DNA from: JAAYHC01 sp964483175
Lineage (GTDB): Bacteria > Bacillota > UBA5301
Assembly (NCBI GenBank): GCA_964483175.1
Contig: CAZAAT010000001.1
Coordinates: 1-64,000, forward strand
DNA length: 64,000 nt
Direction: 5' to 3'
Position 1 is the stretch's first letter. Each line of letters opens with the position of its first letter. A program made the position numbers and the translations under genes. Below the pieces are notes generated by a model that was not told the DNA's origin, searched no databases, and worked only from the letters and a program-made list of their open reading frames with translations. Shown here piece after piece: positions 1-7,953 of this stretch.

Positions 1-403
1 CGGAATTGGGCACATAGGACTCTTCACTGTGCGTAAAATAAAGGCCGATCTTTGGTTTCTCGGCTTGCACAGGAATACTCATCGTTTCCCGAGCGGACTC
101 ATTTTCATCCCCAGATTCCTGAACCATCACCCACCCTGGCTGGTTCAGATCGACCTTCCCCTCGTATTTCGCCGTTGCCCGATACTTATCTACAGATATA
201 ACCCTGTAACCGGAGTCATCCTCGGTTATCAAATAATCGCCGGCAGAAACCAAAGAGGCAAGCTTGGAAATGATTTTTCCATCTTCATCTGCAATCGTGA
301 AGAAGTCGGTTCCCCCGTGCTGGTTAAAGAAGTCTGACCCGAACACCGGAATAACCGCTCCAAAGATCAATGCGATGATGATGACCATGTATAGTTTGCG
401 CAT
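1..403 (-). CDS. SpoIIP-like sporulation cell-wall hydrolase, N-terminal part (cut by window edge)
   Basis: Only the first 134 codons are in the window; the gene runs off at base 1. The product starts with one hydrophobic segment (about residues 4-20, signal or anchor). A region of about 80 residues follows, and the visible part ends with GLYFTHSEESYVP, which resembles the start of the SpoIIP amidase/endopeptidase domain (HTHxxESY-type motif holding a zinc histidine). SpoIIP degrades peptidoglycan with SpoIID during engulfment of the forespore. Two ATGs stand in tandem (406 and 403); the second lies 7 bases after GGAGG and is preferred. The start overlaps the stop of the DUF1614 gene, so the two are probably coupled. 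The family call rests on one motif and the context, because the catalytic domain lies outside the window. Confidence 0.72.
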   Translation of the reverse strand, partial: MRKLYMVIIIALIFGAVIPVFGSDFFNQHGGTDFFTIADEDGKIISKLASLVSAGDYLITEDDSGYRVISVDKYRATAKYEGKVDLNQPGWVMVQESGDENESARETMSIPVQAEKPKIGLYFTHSEESYVPNS

Positions 404-1122
404 CATTCCCCCTCCTTTTTTATGGCTTGATCGTCTTCGTTACTCTGGTTGTTTTGATCAACTACATTGGAAACCCGCAGTCCGGGCGGGTATTCTCGCT
501 CTTCGTCCGGACCACCAGCCAACCTCTCCCTGGTCTCCCCGATCGCTTCAGCTAAGAGGACGGCGAGAACCCCTGAGATCACCGTAGCGTCGAAACCGCC
601 CGCGCCCCCGATGCTAACCGTTCCTTGCACCCCTTGGGTTAGAGCGGAGAAGTAGTACGCCGCCTCTGTAAACAGCACACCTAAGGTGGCTGCGATAAAA
701 GCGGATCTTCTTGACCGACCAGCCATATACCCAACTAGGCCACCGACAATACCGATTACATACAACGGATCAATCAGGTCGGCCCGGCCATGGCCAAATC
801 CACGCATCAAGTAGCGAACACCCAAAAGAACAACGCCAGTTACTAAAGTGGCCACAATCGCTCTCGTCCACTCTTTGGTCGTTCCGGCGCGCATTAATAA
901 ATAGATGGCAAGGCCAATCGGTAGTAATCCACCACCAACATTTAATGAGACCCTAACCGGATTATTAGCGATGGGAATATCAATAAAACTTCCGATAGCA
1001 ATGGCTACGATAAATAGCAGCGCTTGAGAATCCGTCAGCCTCAGCCGATCAAAGACACGGTCTGCCAAACCAGCGAATATGGCAACGGTAAGGCCGACTA
1101 GGATAATTAAACCTACGGACAC
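403..1122 (-). CDS. DUF1614 multi-pass membrane protein
   Basis: This product of about 239 residues has around seven or eight hydrophobic segments and a charged cytoplasmic tail (about the last 40 residues, rich in Glu, Asp and Asn). Glycine-rich stretches such as SIGGAGGFDATVISG are typical of DUF1614. The function of this family is not established. A GTG at 1131 lies inside the GAGGAGGTG ribosome site, so the GTG at 1122, 8 bases after AGGAGG, is taken as the start. The stop overlaps the start of the SpoIIP-like gene, which suggests co-translation and a role in sporulation; that role is inferred from position only. Confidence 0.8.
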   Translation of the reverse strand: MSVGLIILVGLTVAIFAGLADRVFDRLRLTDSQALLFIVAIAIGSFIDIPIANNPVRVSLNVGGGLLPIGLAIYLLMRAGTTKEWTRAIVATLVTGVVLLGVRYLMRGFGHGRADLIDPLYVIGIVGGLVGYMAGRSRRSAFIAATLGVLFTEAAYYFSALTQGVQGTVSIGGAGGFDATVISGVLAVLLAEAIGETRERLAGGPDEEREYPPGLRVSNVVDQNNQSNEDDQAIKKEGE

Positions 1123-1310
1123 CCGAAACACCTCCTCTTGGTGGTTATGGTGTCCAGGGACAATTTGGGATATGAGATGCAGATTTTCCCTAGAAAGAGT
1201 GAAAAAGTGAGATTACGGCACTCAAAGCTTAAACGGCTGTCGCTGTAAATTGACATCAACCAGGTTTATTGCCGGTTGCCGCCAATAGATAAATTTGCGA
1301 AAATAAGAGC

Positions 1311-1610
1311 ATGAAGAAACTATTTTGGTTTACAGCCTTCGGCTTAGCCTTAAGCCTTGCCTGGTTATCCAGGGCAGCCTCCAAACCTGCAGATTTGTCC
1401 TTCTCCTGCCTTGGGGTACTAGATTGCTATGATGAAGGCTGGGCTACAATTCAGACAGCCTACGGGCAGGAGTGGTTGCTGCCAATCGGTGGAGATAATC
1501 TTGTTGAAGGAGGGGTATTCCACATTACGCTAGAGCTTATACCGGATGAGCGGCTTTATCAAGAGCAGATGGCCAAAGCTTCACAATTACTGTTGGCCCT
1601 TCTCGATTAG
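1311..1610 (+). CDS. Small secreted protein resembling DUF3006
   Basis: This is a 99-residue product with a clear signal peptide (MKK, hydrophobic core to about residue 20, possible cleavage near RAASK). The mature part reads like a DUF3006 domain: DEGWATIQ, a hydrophobic WLLP strand, LVEGGVF and a C-terminal helix. These elements fall in the same order and spacing as in the DUF3006 protein encoded on the opposite strand just downstream. The two genes converge and overlap by 24 bases. The ribosome site is weak (AAATAAGAG) and no good promoter was seen, although a TTGACA stands at 1250. The function is unknown. The likeness to DUF3006 was found by eye and is not a database result. Confidence 0.6.
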   Translation: MKKLFWFTAFGLALSLAWLSRAASKPADLSFSCLGVLDCYDEGWATIQTAYGQEWLLPIGGDNLVEGGVFHITLELIPDERLYQEQMAKASQLLLALLD

Positions 1611-1814
1611 ACGATTTAGCAAGTTTTTTACCCGGCTTTTCGCTTCAGCTGTTTCTGCTTCATCGCGTTGGATCTCAATACTCAAAATATCACCTTCTTG
1701 GATATCTGCCGGCAAATAGGCTAGTGGCCAAATTACGATCTCTTTTTCTTCCGGGCGAATTAAGAGTCTAGCTTGTCCTTCCTCCAGACTGTCCACAGTT
1801 AGACGTATTAGCAT
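1587..1814 (-). CDS. DUF3006 domain protein
   Basis: This 75-residue cytoplasmic protein matches the small DUF3006 family: a short beta-rich part (LTVDSLEEGQARLLI), the IQEGDIL turn and a charged helix at the end. DUF3006 genes often stand next to a secreted ComEC-type metallo-beta-lactamase protein, as here (12 bases after that gene). GGAGG stands 7 bases before the ATG. The biochemical role is not known; a partner or regulator of the neighbouring MBL protein is a guess from co-occurrence. The 3' end overlaps the convergent secreted paralogue by 24 bases. Confidence 0.8.
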   Translation of the reverse strand: MLIRLTVDSLEEGQARLLIRPEEKEIVIWPLAYLPADIQEGDILSIEIQRDEAETAEAKSRVKNLLNRLIEKGQQ

Positions 1815-1825
1815 ATTATAACCTC

Positions 1826-2953
1826 CTAGTAAACAGTGATGAGGGGCTTAATCTTATCCAAGGTCGCCGGTCCGATACCCTTAACTTGCAGCAGCTCATT
1901 CGCATCAGTAATTAATCCGACCTTGATCCGGTATTCGATTATCCGCCTGGCCAAGGTCTCACCAATCCCCGGCAAGCTCTGCAGCTCTTCAGCTGAGGCG
2001 GTGTTAATATTGATCAGCGCTGTGGTAGGAGCAACTCTATCCTCACCAGCGGTGGTCACCGCTGATACCCCGCCAATGGTATAGCTTTGGCCGTCAGTGG
2101 CAATGACAATACTACCGGCAAGATCTGTACGGAGGATTATCGCCTTAGCCGCTGTTAATCGCTCTGTAACCTGATTGTGTGGATGTCCATAGGGGTTATC
2201 AGCTCCACACATTATGACCGCCACCTGTGGTCTGGTAGCTTGCAGTAACTCTACTCCGGTGCTAGACCGGCTCCCATGGTGGCCTACTTTTAACACCTGA
2301 ATCTGCCCCCTAGGCACTTTGGCGAGAAACTTTTGTTCGGATTTTATACCGGCATCACCGGTAAAGAGAAATGCTACGTCTTTATAGGCCAGCAAAAGCA
2401 CAATGCTTGACTCATTTAAATCGCCGTAATCAAGAACCGTGCGGGGACTATCCGGCCACAGAACCTGAACAGAGACTTGTGAGCCTAACCGAATGGCATC
2501 CCCAGCTCTAGCCAGCGCAAACGGAATGTTTTTGGCGTCGATGAGCTTCAAGTACTCTTCATAAGTTTTCGAGGTGTGTACCCGCCCACTATCGTAAACC
2601 TGGGCCACCGGGAAAGATTTGATCACCTCGGGCATCCCGCCGATATGGTCAGAATGAGGATGGGTACCAACCAAGACATCGATCTGGCGAACTCCCTGTG
2701 CACGCAGATAGCTGGCTACCACCCGTCCGGAACGCTGATCCCCCGCATCGATCAACATCACCTTACCATCAGGAGTTTGCACTAAAATGCTGTCACCCTG
2801 ACCAACATCGATAAAATGAACTACCAGGAGTCCTGGATCGGCAACTGCCGCTAAGGATAGGCTTGCTAAACTAAGTACAATAACGCAGCTGACTAGAAAC
2901 AAGCAGAGCCCGAAAAGCCTGGATTGAGGCTTTAAATGAAAATATGCCGACAT
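1826..2953 (-). CDS. Exported metallo-beta-lactamase-fold hydrolase (ComEC type) with C-terminal ComEA-like HhH domain
   Basis: A 375-residue protein has an N-terminal signal or anchor (about residues 11-36), followed by an MBL fold of the ComEC/Rec2 C-terminal kind. It carries FIDVGQGDS near residue 48, the metal motif THPHSDH (H98, H100, D102, H103) and GHHGS further on. Residues about 312-375 form a ComEA-like helix-hairpin-helix DNA-binding region (NINTASAEEL, LPGIGE, VKGIGP). The ComEC channel domain is absent. The product is predicted to act outside the membrane on nucleic acid or another phosphoester; a role in DNA uptake or nutrient nucleic-acid breakdown is inference. It overlaps the upstream phosphoesterase gene by 22 bases. 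Confidence 0.85.
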   Translation of the reverse strand: MSAYFHLKPQSRLFGLCLFLVSCVIVLSLASLSLAAVADPGLLVVHFIDVGQGDSILVQTPDGKVMLIDAGDQRSGRVVASYLRAQGVRQIDVLVGTHPHSDHIGGMPEVIKSFPVAQVYDSGRVHTSKTYEEYLKLIDAKNIPFALARAGDAIRLGSQVSVQVLWPDSPRTVLDYGDLNESSIVLLLAYKDVAFLFTGDAGIKSEQKFLAKVPRGQIQVLKVGHHGSRSSTGVELLQATRPQVAVIMCGADNPYGHPHNQVTERLTAAKAIILRTDLAGSIVIATDGQSYTIGGVSAVTTAGEDRVAPTTALININTASAEELQSLPGIGETLARRIIEYRIKVGLITDANELLQVKGIGPATLDKIKPLITVY

Positions 2954-3426
2954 TCTATCGCCTGCCCCAATTCAATAATACCGATAGAGCACCGCGGCTC
3001 CTTACGTCGATCGGTCGCTGAGCCCGGATTAAACAATCTCACTCCATTGACTAGTTCATTATATGGAGCATGGCTATGTCCAAAGACCACGAGATCAACC
3101 CGATCAAATCGGGACAGGGCGCGCAGCGGAGTAGGCAATTGCTGGCTCCCACGATGACCATGGGTCAGACCGATTCGGTAGCCGTTGATCTCGATAATTG
3201 TCGAATGGGGTAATTTGAGTTCTAACTCAAAGGGGTCACAGTTGCCACAAACCGCTTTGACCGGCTTAAAAGCTGCTAATTCTGTCAAAACCGACTCTTC
3301 GATCAGATCACCGGCGTGCAAGATCAATTCGACATCAGCAAATGCCGAAAAAACAATCGACGGCAAAGCTACAGCCCGCAATGGTATATGTGTATCCGAA
3401 ATAACGCCAATTTTCACCATTTTCAC
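2932..3426 (-). CDS. Metallophosphoesterase, YfcE/MJ0936 type
   Basis: A 164-residue calcineurin-like phosphoesterase with the full set of metal motifs: ISDTH (residues 9-13), LHAGDL (36-41), GNCD (61-64), THGH (near 90) and GHSHAP (116-121). Its length fits the small YfcE/YsnB group, which hydrolyses phosphodiester or phosphomonoester model substrates; the natural substrate is unknown. The start is either 3426 or 3420, with a weak GGGTGA site upstream. The gene overlaps the MBL gene downstream, so these two and the DUF3006 gene form one unit. The cytochrome gene starts divergently about 110 bases away. Confidence 0.88.
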   Translation of the reverse strand: MKMVKIGVISDTHIPLRAVALPSIVFSAFADVELILHAGDLIEESVLTELAAFKPVKAVCGNCDPFELELKLPHSTIIEINGYRIGLTHGHRGSQQLPTPLRALSRFDRVDLVVFGHSHAPYNELVNGVRLFNPGSATDRRKEPRCSIGIIELGQAIECRHIFI

Positions 3427-3536
3427 CCAATAGTAAAGTATTTTATCTGCCAGAAGAGGAAAAACTATACCTTGGTAGTAATAACCATATATATATGCTT
3501 TTTTTCCTTATGATTATATCAAGGAGGTGACTAGAG

Positions 3537-3833
3537 ATGAAGAAGATTGCAATCATTTTAGCAGTTGTAAGCGTGTTCATGATGAGCTTCGGCGGTTTGG
3601 CCTTGGCAGCAGGGTGTGCTGATTGTCATACCAACATTGCCGAAGGACTAGGAGGCCCGCACAAATCCCTGGGGGCAACCACCGATTACGACTCCTGCCT
3701 AAAATGCCACAAATCTGGCAAGCTGGCTATGGGTCCGGTATTGCACAAAGCCCACCTGGTCAACGACAAAAACTTTGACTGCAAAGCTTGCCACGGTGTC
3801 CAGGCTGATGGCTCAATCGTTCTACTCAAGTAA
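3537..3833 (+). CDS. Small exported triheme c-type cytochrome
   Basis: A 98-residue product has a signal peptide (cleavage likely after LALA, near residue 25) and three CxxCH haem-binding motifs at residues 27-31, 54-58 and 82-86. The mature chain contains exactly three further histidines (42, 70, 73), which is what three bis-histidine haems would need, as in c7/c3-type electron carriers. It should move electrons outside the membrane. No cytochrome maturation or partner reductase genes are in the window. It is a single-gene unit: a near-perfect AAGGAGGTGA site precedes the ATG and an intrinsic terminator follows. Confidence 0.9.
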   Translation: MKKIAIILAVVSVFMMSFGGLALAAGCADCHTNIAEGLGGPHKSLGATTDYDSCLKCHKSGKLAMGPVLHKAHLVNDKNFDCKACHGVQADGSIVLLK

Positions 3834-3855
3834 TTAAATCGAGTAAACGTCCCTT

Positions 3856-3890
3856 GACTGCTGGCAGTCTTCTGTCAGCAGTCTTTTTTT
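3856..3890 (+). terminator. Intrinsic terminator after the cytochrome gene
   Basis: A 12-bp stem (GACTGCTGGCAG with CTGTCAGCAGTC, one G-U pair) closes a 4-base loop and is followed by seven T. It lies 22 bases after the cytochrome stop and reaches the 3' end of the convergent phosphofructokinase gene. Confidence 0.9.
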
Positions 3891-4983
3891 AATCACCGAA
3901 ACAAATACCTACTGATTTAGCGGCGAAAACCACATCCCCATGAGGGTCAACGGCCTTCATTTCCCGCACCGCCTCGGCTAAATCAACCGATGTGACCTCT
4001 GGGGTATTCAAGCAAACCATGCGGTTAAACTTGCCCTCCACAATTAACTTCACCGCAGCAGCGCCGAACCGGGTGGCGAGAATCCGGTCAAAAGCAGATG
4101 GGCTCCCACCTCTCTGGAGATGTCCTAAGACCAAAGACCGGGTCTCAACCGCACACTCTCTGGCAATATCATCAGCTACCTTCTTGCCGATGCCACCTAA
4201 TTTAATTGGATCAAATGTATCATCCGTATACTCGGCGACCACCATCTCACCATCTTTGGGACGGGCCCCTTCGGCTACGACGACAATGCTAAACTTTTTC
4301 CCTTGCTCAGCGCGGCGGAGAATTTTGGCACATACAGAGGCTAAGTCATATGGGATCTCCGGGATTAAGATCACATCTGCTCCACCAGCAATCCCAGCCT
4401 GCAAGGCAATCCAACCGGCATATCGGCCCATTACCTCTAATACCATTACCCGGTGGTGAGACTCTGCCGTTGTATGTAACTTATCTAAAGCATCCGTAGC
4501 TGTATTTACAGCTGTATCAAAACCAAAGGTTACATCGGTCGCATTCAAATCATTGTCGATGGTTTTGGGAACCCCGATAATCTTGACCCCTTTGGACGTT
4601 AATTCTCTGGCGACTTTGAGTGAACCGTCTCCGCCGATAACTACTAAGGCCTCAATGCCAAAGCGGTCCAAATTTGCTAAGATTAGGTCGGTGCAATCTC
4701 TGGGCTGAATAATTCCATTCTCATCCGGCCACGGATATTGAAAGGGATTGGCTCGATTTGTGGTACCCAAAATTGTCCCGCCCCGGGGCAAGATGCCAAC
4801 AACATCTGCCGGGGTCAACGGCTTAATCCAACCCTGGATTAAACCTTCAAACCCATCATTGATCCCCATTACTTCAAGATCATACCGGTTCACAGCCGTT
4901 TTAACTACAGCCCGAATAACCGCATTGAGCCCCGGGCAGTCCCCACCGCCTGTTAAAACACCAATCCGCCTAATTGCTGACAC
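3889..4983 (-). CDS. pfkA: 6-phosphofructokinase, G104/K124 (group III) type
   Basis: Phosphorylates fructose 6-phosphate in glycolysis. The sequence shows GGGDCPGLN (residues 12-20), GGDGS, PKTIDND with the catalytic Asp, MGRYAGW and LGHLQRGG. In E. coli numbering the donor-determining pair is Gly104 (in GGDGS) and Lys124 (in PKTIDND). Family knowledge links Asp104/Lys124 with pyrophosphate use and Gly104/Lys124 mostly with ATP use in group III enzymes, so ATP is the likelier donor. An ATG at 5046 would lie 77 bases inside the upstream gene. The GTG at 4983 gives the usual family N-terminus (364 residues) and only a short overlap with the DUF2225 gene. Confidence 0.93.
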   Translation of the reverse strand: MSAIRRIGVLTGGGDCPGLNAVIRAVVKTAVNRYDLEVMGINDGFEGLIQGWIKPLTPADVVGILPRGGTILGTTNRANPFQYPWPDENGIIQPRDCTDLILANLDRFGIEALVVIGGDGSLKVARELTSKGVKIIGVPKTIDNDLNATDVTFGFDTAVNTATDALDKLHTTAESHHRVMVLEVMGRYAGWIALQAGIAGGADVILIPEIPYDLASVCAKILRRAEQGKKFSIVVVAEGARPKDGEMVVAEYTDDTFDPIKLGGIGKKVADDIARECAVETRSLVLGHLQRGGSPSAFDRILATRFGAAAVKLIVEGKFNRMVCLNTPEVTSVDLAEAVREMKAVDPHGDVVFAAKSVGICFGD

Positions 4984-5974
4984 TGATGCCACCACCAGTC
5001 TTTGCAGTAATATGCTCCGCAAAGGCTTTCTGAAGTTCTTGTTCATCGCTTACTTGCAATGATTGTGGCGAGAGGTCGCCCACCAGATCAAGCAAGGCTC
5101 TTAAGCAACTTCCAGCGTCAAGATTGGGCTCCCCTGCCCACCAGCGACCAACCTTCTCTAGCCAGTCCAACTGATCGACATATAACTGCGTACTTACCTG
5201 CACCTTACCCCGGCGTCTGGGCTTAACCTCGCTTGGCACGGGGGCAAGTTTGGGTTCAAGTTCAGGGTCCGACCCCTGTAGAGAGCAGACCTCCTCGATG
5301 CTATGCTCTGCAGGTCCACGCCGATAGGCCTCCCTGGCCAACTGCCACATCTCTCTGGCTAAGCGAATCGTACCCGGCTTGGCATCGTTCATCTCGATAA
5401 CCTTGCTAAACCAGATTACAGCTTCTTCATAACGTTTGGTCCGACGATTCAGTTCACCGATCAGATACGTCAGATCTTCTATAGACATCGCCAAATCACG
5501 TTCATGCTCGTAGGCATTTTGGTATGCCGCCAGGGCACAATGGAGGAGCTGGTGTTCTTTGTTGGTTTCCCCCATCTCCCGGTACAACCAGGCGGTCTTG
5601 AGGTAAAGGCCACCCATGACCGACTGACGGGTCTTACGGACTTCTGAGCACCTAATAGCGCGTTCAAAACTTTCAATCGCCTGCGGCAGGGTCCGTTTGC
5701 CTGTAAGATCGACGGGTCCTAACTCGGCTAAGAGCGGTTCTAAAGCCTCCCGATCCCTTGCTCCCACCGAGGAAAAACTACTTTTTGGAGCGGCATAACC
5801 ACAGCCTGGACAGACGACGATAATATACCAGTTGGGGTTGCAGTTGCGGTACTGAACTCGAAAATCGGTGTCCCGTTTTTCTACTGAACACATGGAGTTG
5901 CGAACCATCATTTTGGGGAAATTTGTGTGGCAGATCGGACAAACCTGCTCTTTCTCGTAAAGTACCCTGGTCAT
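4970..5974 (-). CDS. DUF2225 protein with zinc-ribbon N-terminus and TPR-like helices
   Basis: A 334-residue protein starts with two cysteine pairs (CPIC at 12-15, CPGCGY at 55-60) that probably bind one zinc. A DUF2225 helical region follows, with tetratricopeptide-like pairs (for example GGLYLKTAWLYREMGE, about 142-157). The last 130 residues are less conserved and basic. The cellular role of DUF2225 is not known. AGAGGTGG precedes the ATG. It overlaps the phosphofructokinase start by 14 bases, so the two are probably co-transcribed. Confidence 0.8.
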   Translation of the reverse strand: MTRVLYEKEQVCPICHTNFPKMMVRNSMCSVEKRDTDFRVQYRNCNPNWYIIVVCPGCGYAAPKSSFSSVGARDREALEPLLAELGPVDLTGKRTLPQAIESFERAIRCSEVRKTRQSVMGGLYLKTAWLYREMGETNKEHQLLHCALAAYQNAYEHERDLAMSIEDLTYLIGELNRRTKRYEEAVIWFSKVIEMNDAKPGTIRLAREMWQLAREAYRRGPAEHSIEEVCSLQGSDPELEPKLAPVPSEVKPRRRGKVQVSTQLYVDQLDWLEKVGRWWAGEPNLDAGSCLRALLDLVGDLSPQSLQVSDEQELQKAFAEHITAKTGGGISVSN

Positions 5975-6185
5975 AATGCCACCTCTTTGCTTTCAATTAG
6001 GAAATGAATGATTTGTGAATCTCTTCCGCAATTGCCAGGAAATTTCCTCCTTCGACCGGTTAGCATGATTTCCCTCTCTTTCTTCTCTTTTGGCGTAGAG
6101 GACGAATAATACAGGAGGATACCCTTATTTGCTGTGGAAATAATCAGTGCAATGGATTTTTTGTACTAGAAATGGGGCGAGTTTG

Positions 6186-6626
6186 ATGATTGCACGACAA
6201 ATTTCGGTATTTTTGGAAAACCGACCTGGGCGCCTCTCCGATGTACTCGAGGAGCTCGCCGCCGAGGGAATCAATCTACGGGCGATCTCTGTGGCTGATA
6301 CCACAGACTTTGGTATTATGCGCCTGATGGTAGATCGACCTGCCGAGGCGGAAGCCAGGCTCAAAGCAGCCGGGTTCACCTGCACAATTAATGAAGTAAT
6401 CTCCGTAGAGATCCCGGATACCCCTGGCGCCTTGGCCAAAGTTACCCGGGCCCTGGCAGACGAGGGGATTAATGTCAACTATCTATATCCTTTCTCCCGC
6501 AGCGCTCTTCTATTACTAAAAACAGATGATAACAAGCGAGCGATAGATGTCCTCGGCCAAGCTGGGTTCTCCATAGTTGACGAAGACCAACTCTATCGGT
6601 CCAAGGAAGGGGACCTCGTAAAGTGA
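6186..6626 (+). CDS. Tandem ACT-domain protein
   Basis: This 146-residue protein has two ACT domains (about 1-65 and 68-135), each beginning with a beta strand and a glycine-turn typical of amino-acid-binding regulators (LENRPGRLSD; IPDTPGALAK). Proteins of this kind frequently precede phenylacetate-CoA ligase and indolepyruvate oxidoreductase genes. It may sense an aromatic amino acid and regulate that pathway, but no target is visible. The start at 6186 follows GGGGCGAG; a longer frame from 6147 lacks a ribosome site. Its stop overlaps the GTG of the ligase gene (GTGA). Confidence 0.88.
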   Translation: MIARQISVFLENRPGRLSDVLEELAAEGINLRAISVADTTDFGIMRLMVDRPAEAEARLKAAGFTCTINEVISVEIPDTPGALAKVTRALADEGINVNYLYPFSRSALLLLKTDDNKRAIDVLGQAGFSIVDEDQLYRSKEGDLVK

Positions 6627-7927
6627 TTTGGGATAAAAATGAACAGTTAACCAGGGATGAGTACCGTGAGATTCAACAAGCCGGGCTGCGTCGGACCGTT
6701 CAGTACGCTTATGACCGCGTTCCTTTTTATCGGCGTAAAATGCGCGACATCGGGATTGAACCCGGCGATATTCGACATTTAGAAGATCTGAGGCACCTGC
6801 CCCTCACCACCAAGGATGATCTGCGTCATAACTATCCTTATGGACTGTTTGCAACGGAGCTAGAAGAGGTCGTCCGTTTGCATGCCTCCTCCGGCACCAC
6901 CGGAAAGCCGATCGTGGTTGGTTACACCGCCAGGGATCTGGAAAACTGGACCGATCTGGTCGCCCGAATGGTGACCCAAGCTGGTGTCACTCGTAAGGAT
7001 GTGGCGCAAATTTGTTTCGGATACGGCCTTTTTACCGGCGGTTTCGGTTTGCATTACGGGCTGGAACGCGCCGGGGCGACCGTCATCCCCTCCTCCTCCG
7101 GCAATACCGAAAAGCAGCTGATGTTAATGGAGGATTTCGGAACAACCGTCCTAATCAGCACGCCATCCTATGCTTTGTACATGGCGGAAATTGCTACGCA
7201 GATGGGATTAGATCCGGCCAAAAATCTCAAAGTGAAACTGGGTCTTTTCGGCGGTGAGCCTTGGTCAGAGAATATGCGTAAGGAAATCGAAAGCAGGTGG
7301 GGGATGACCGCTACCGATAATTACGGCTTAAGCGAGATTGGCGGTCCCGGTTTTGCTGGGGAGTGTCTCTGCCGCTGTGGCATGCACATCTCAGAAGATC
7401 ACTTCATCGCCGAAATTCTTGATCGCACGGATTTTCAACCACTTGAGCCAGGAGAATATGGGGAGCTGGTAATTACCACCCTGACCAAAGAGGCGCTGCC
7501 GATCATCAGGTATCGCACCAAAGACATCACCAGACTATTTACTGAACCATGTGCGTGTGGGCGGACTACCGCTAGAATGGAAAAGGTAACCGGCCGAACC
7601 GACGATATGCTCATTATCCGAGGTATTAACGTCTTCCCATCACAGATTGAATCGGTTTTGATGGAGATTAAAGGGGTATCCCCCTTCTATCAGCTGGTTG
7701 TCGACCGCCAAGGATACCTTGACACCCTTGAGGTTGATGTGGAATTGCTGCCTGATTACTTCACAGATAATTACGCAGATTTGAAGGCTTTAGAGCACCA
7801 AATCGAGAAGAGGCTTTATGCGGTTTTATCGGTTACAGCCAAAGTAAAACTGTTAGAGTATAATTCAATAGAACGAACTACCGGTAAGGCCAAAAGGGTT
7901 ATCGACAAACGACCGAAACTTGTTTAA
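6623..7927 (+). CDS. paaK: Phenylacetate--CoA ligase (aryl-acetate CoA ligase)
   Basis: A 434-residue member of the ANL adenylate-forming superfamily. The ATP loop SSGTTGKP is at residues 89-96, NYGLSE is in the middle and a cysteine set (CLCRCG and CACG) is typical of PaaK. It joins aryl acetates to CoA with ATP going to AMP. Placed directly before iorA/iorB, it may run in reverse here, releasing aryl acetate from aryl-acetyl-CoA and conserving energy during fermentation of aromatic amino acids; this direction is inferred. The GTG start at 6623 overlaps the ACT gene stop, with AAGGAAGGGG upstream. Confidence 0.93.
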   Translation: MIWDKNEQLTRDEYREIQQAGLRRTVQYAYDRVPFYRRKMRDIGIEPGDIRHLEDLRHLPLTTKDDLRHNYPYGLFATELEEVVRLHASSGTTGKPIVVGYTARDLENWTDLVARMVTQAGVTRKDVAQICFGYGLFTGGFGLHYGLERAGATVIPSSSGNTEKQLMLMEDFGTTVLISTPSYALYMAEIATQMGLDPAKNLKVKLGLFGGEPWSENMRKEIESRWGMTATDNYGLSEIGGPGFAGECLCRCGMHISEDHFIAEILDRTDFQPLEPGEYGELVITTLTKEALPIIRYRTKDITRLFTEPCACGRTTARMEKVTGRTDDMLIIRGINVFPSQIESVLMEIKGVSPFYQLVVDRQGYLDTLEVDVELLPDYFTDNYADLKALEHQIEKRLYAVLSVTAKVKLLEYNSIERTTGKAKRVIDKRPKLV

Positions 7928-7953
7928 CCGTAGAAATATAGGGGGTAACATTT

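Noticed and set aside
1250..1255. Perfect TTGACA before the secreted DUF3006-like gene
   Set aside because: No -10 box is found at 16-18 bases downstream, so no promoter is claimed.
3992..4459. Long open frame antisense to phosphofructokinase
   Set aside because: It mirrors the codon structure of the real gene, has no ribosome site and encodes no recognisable motif.
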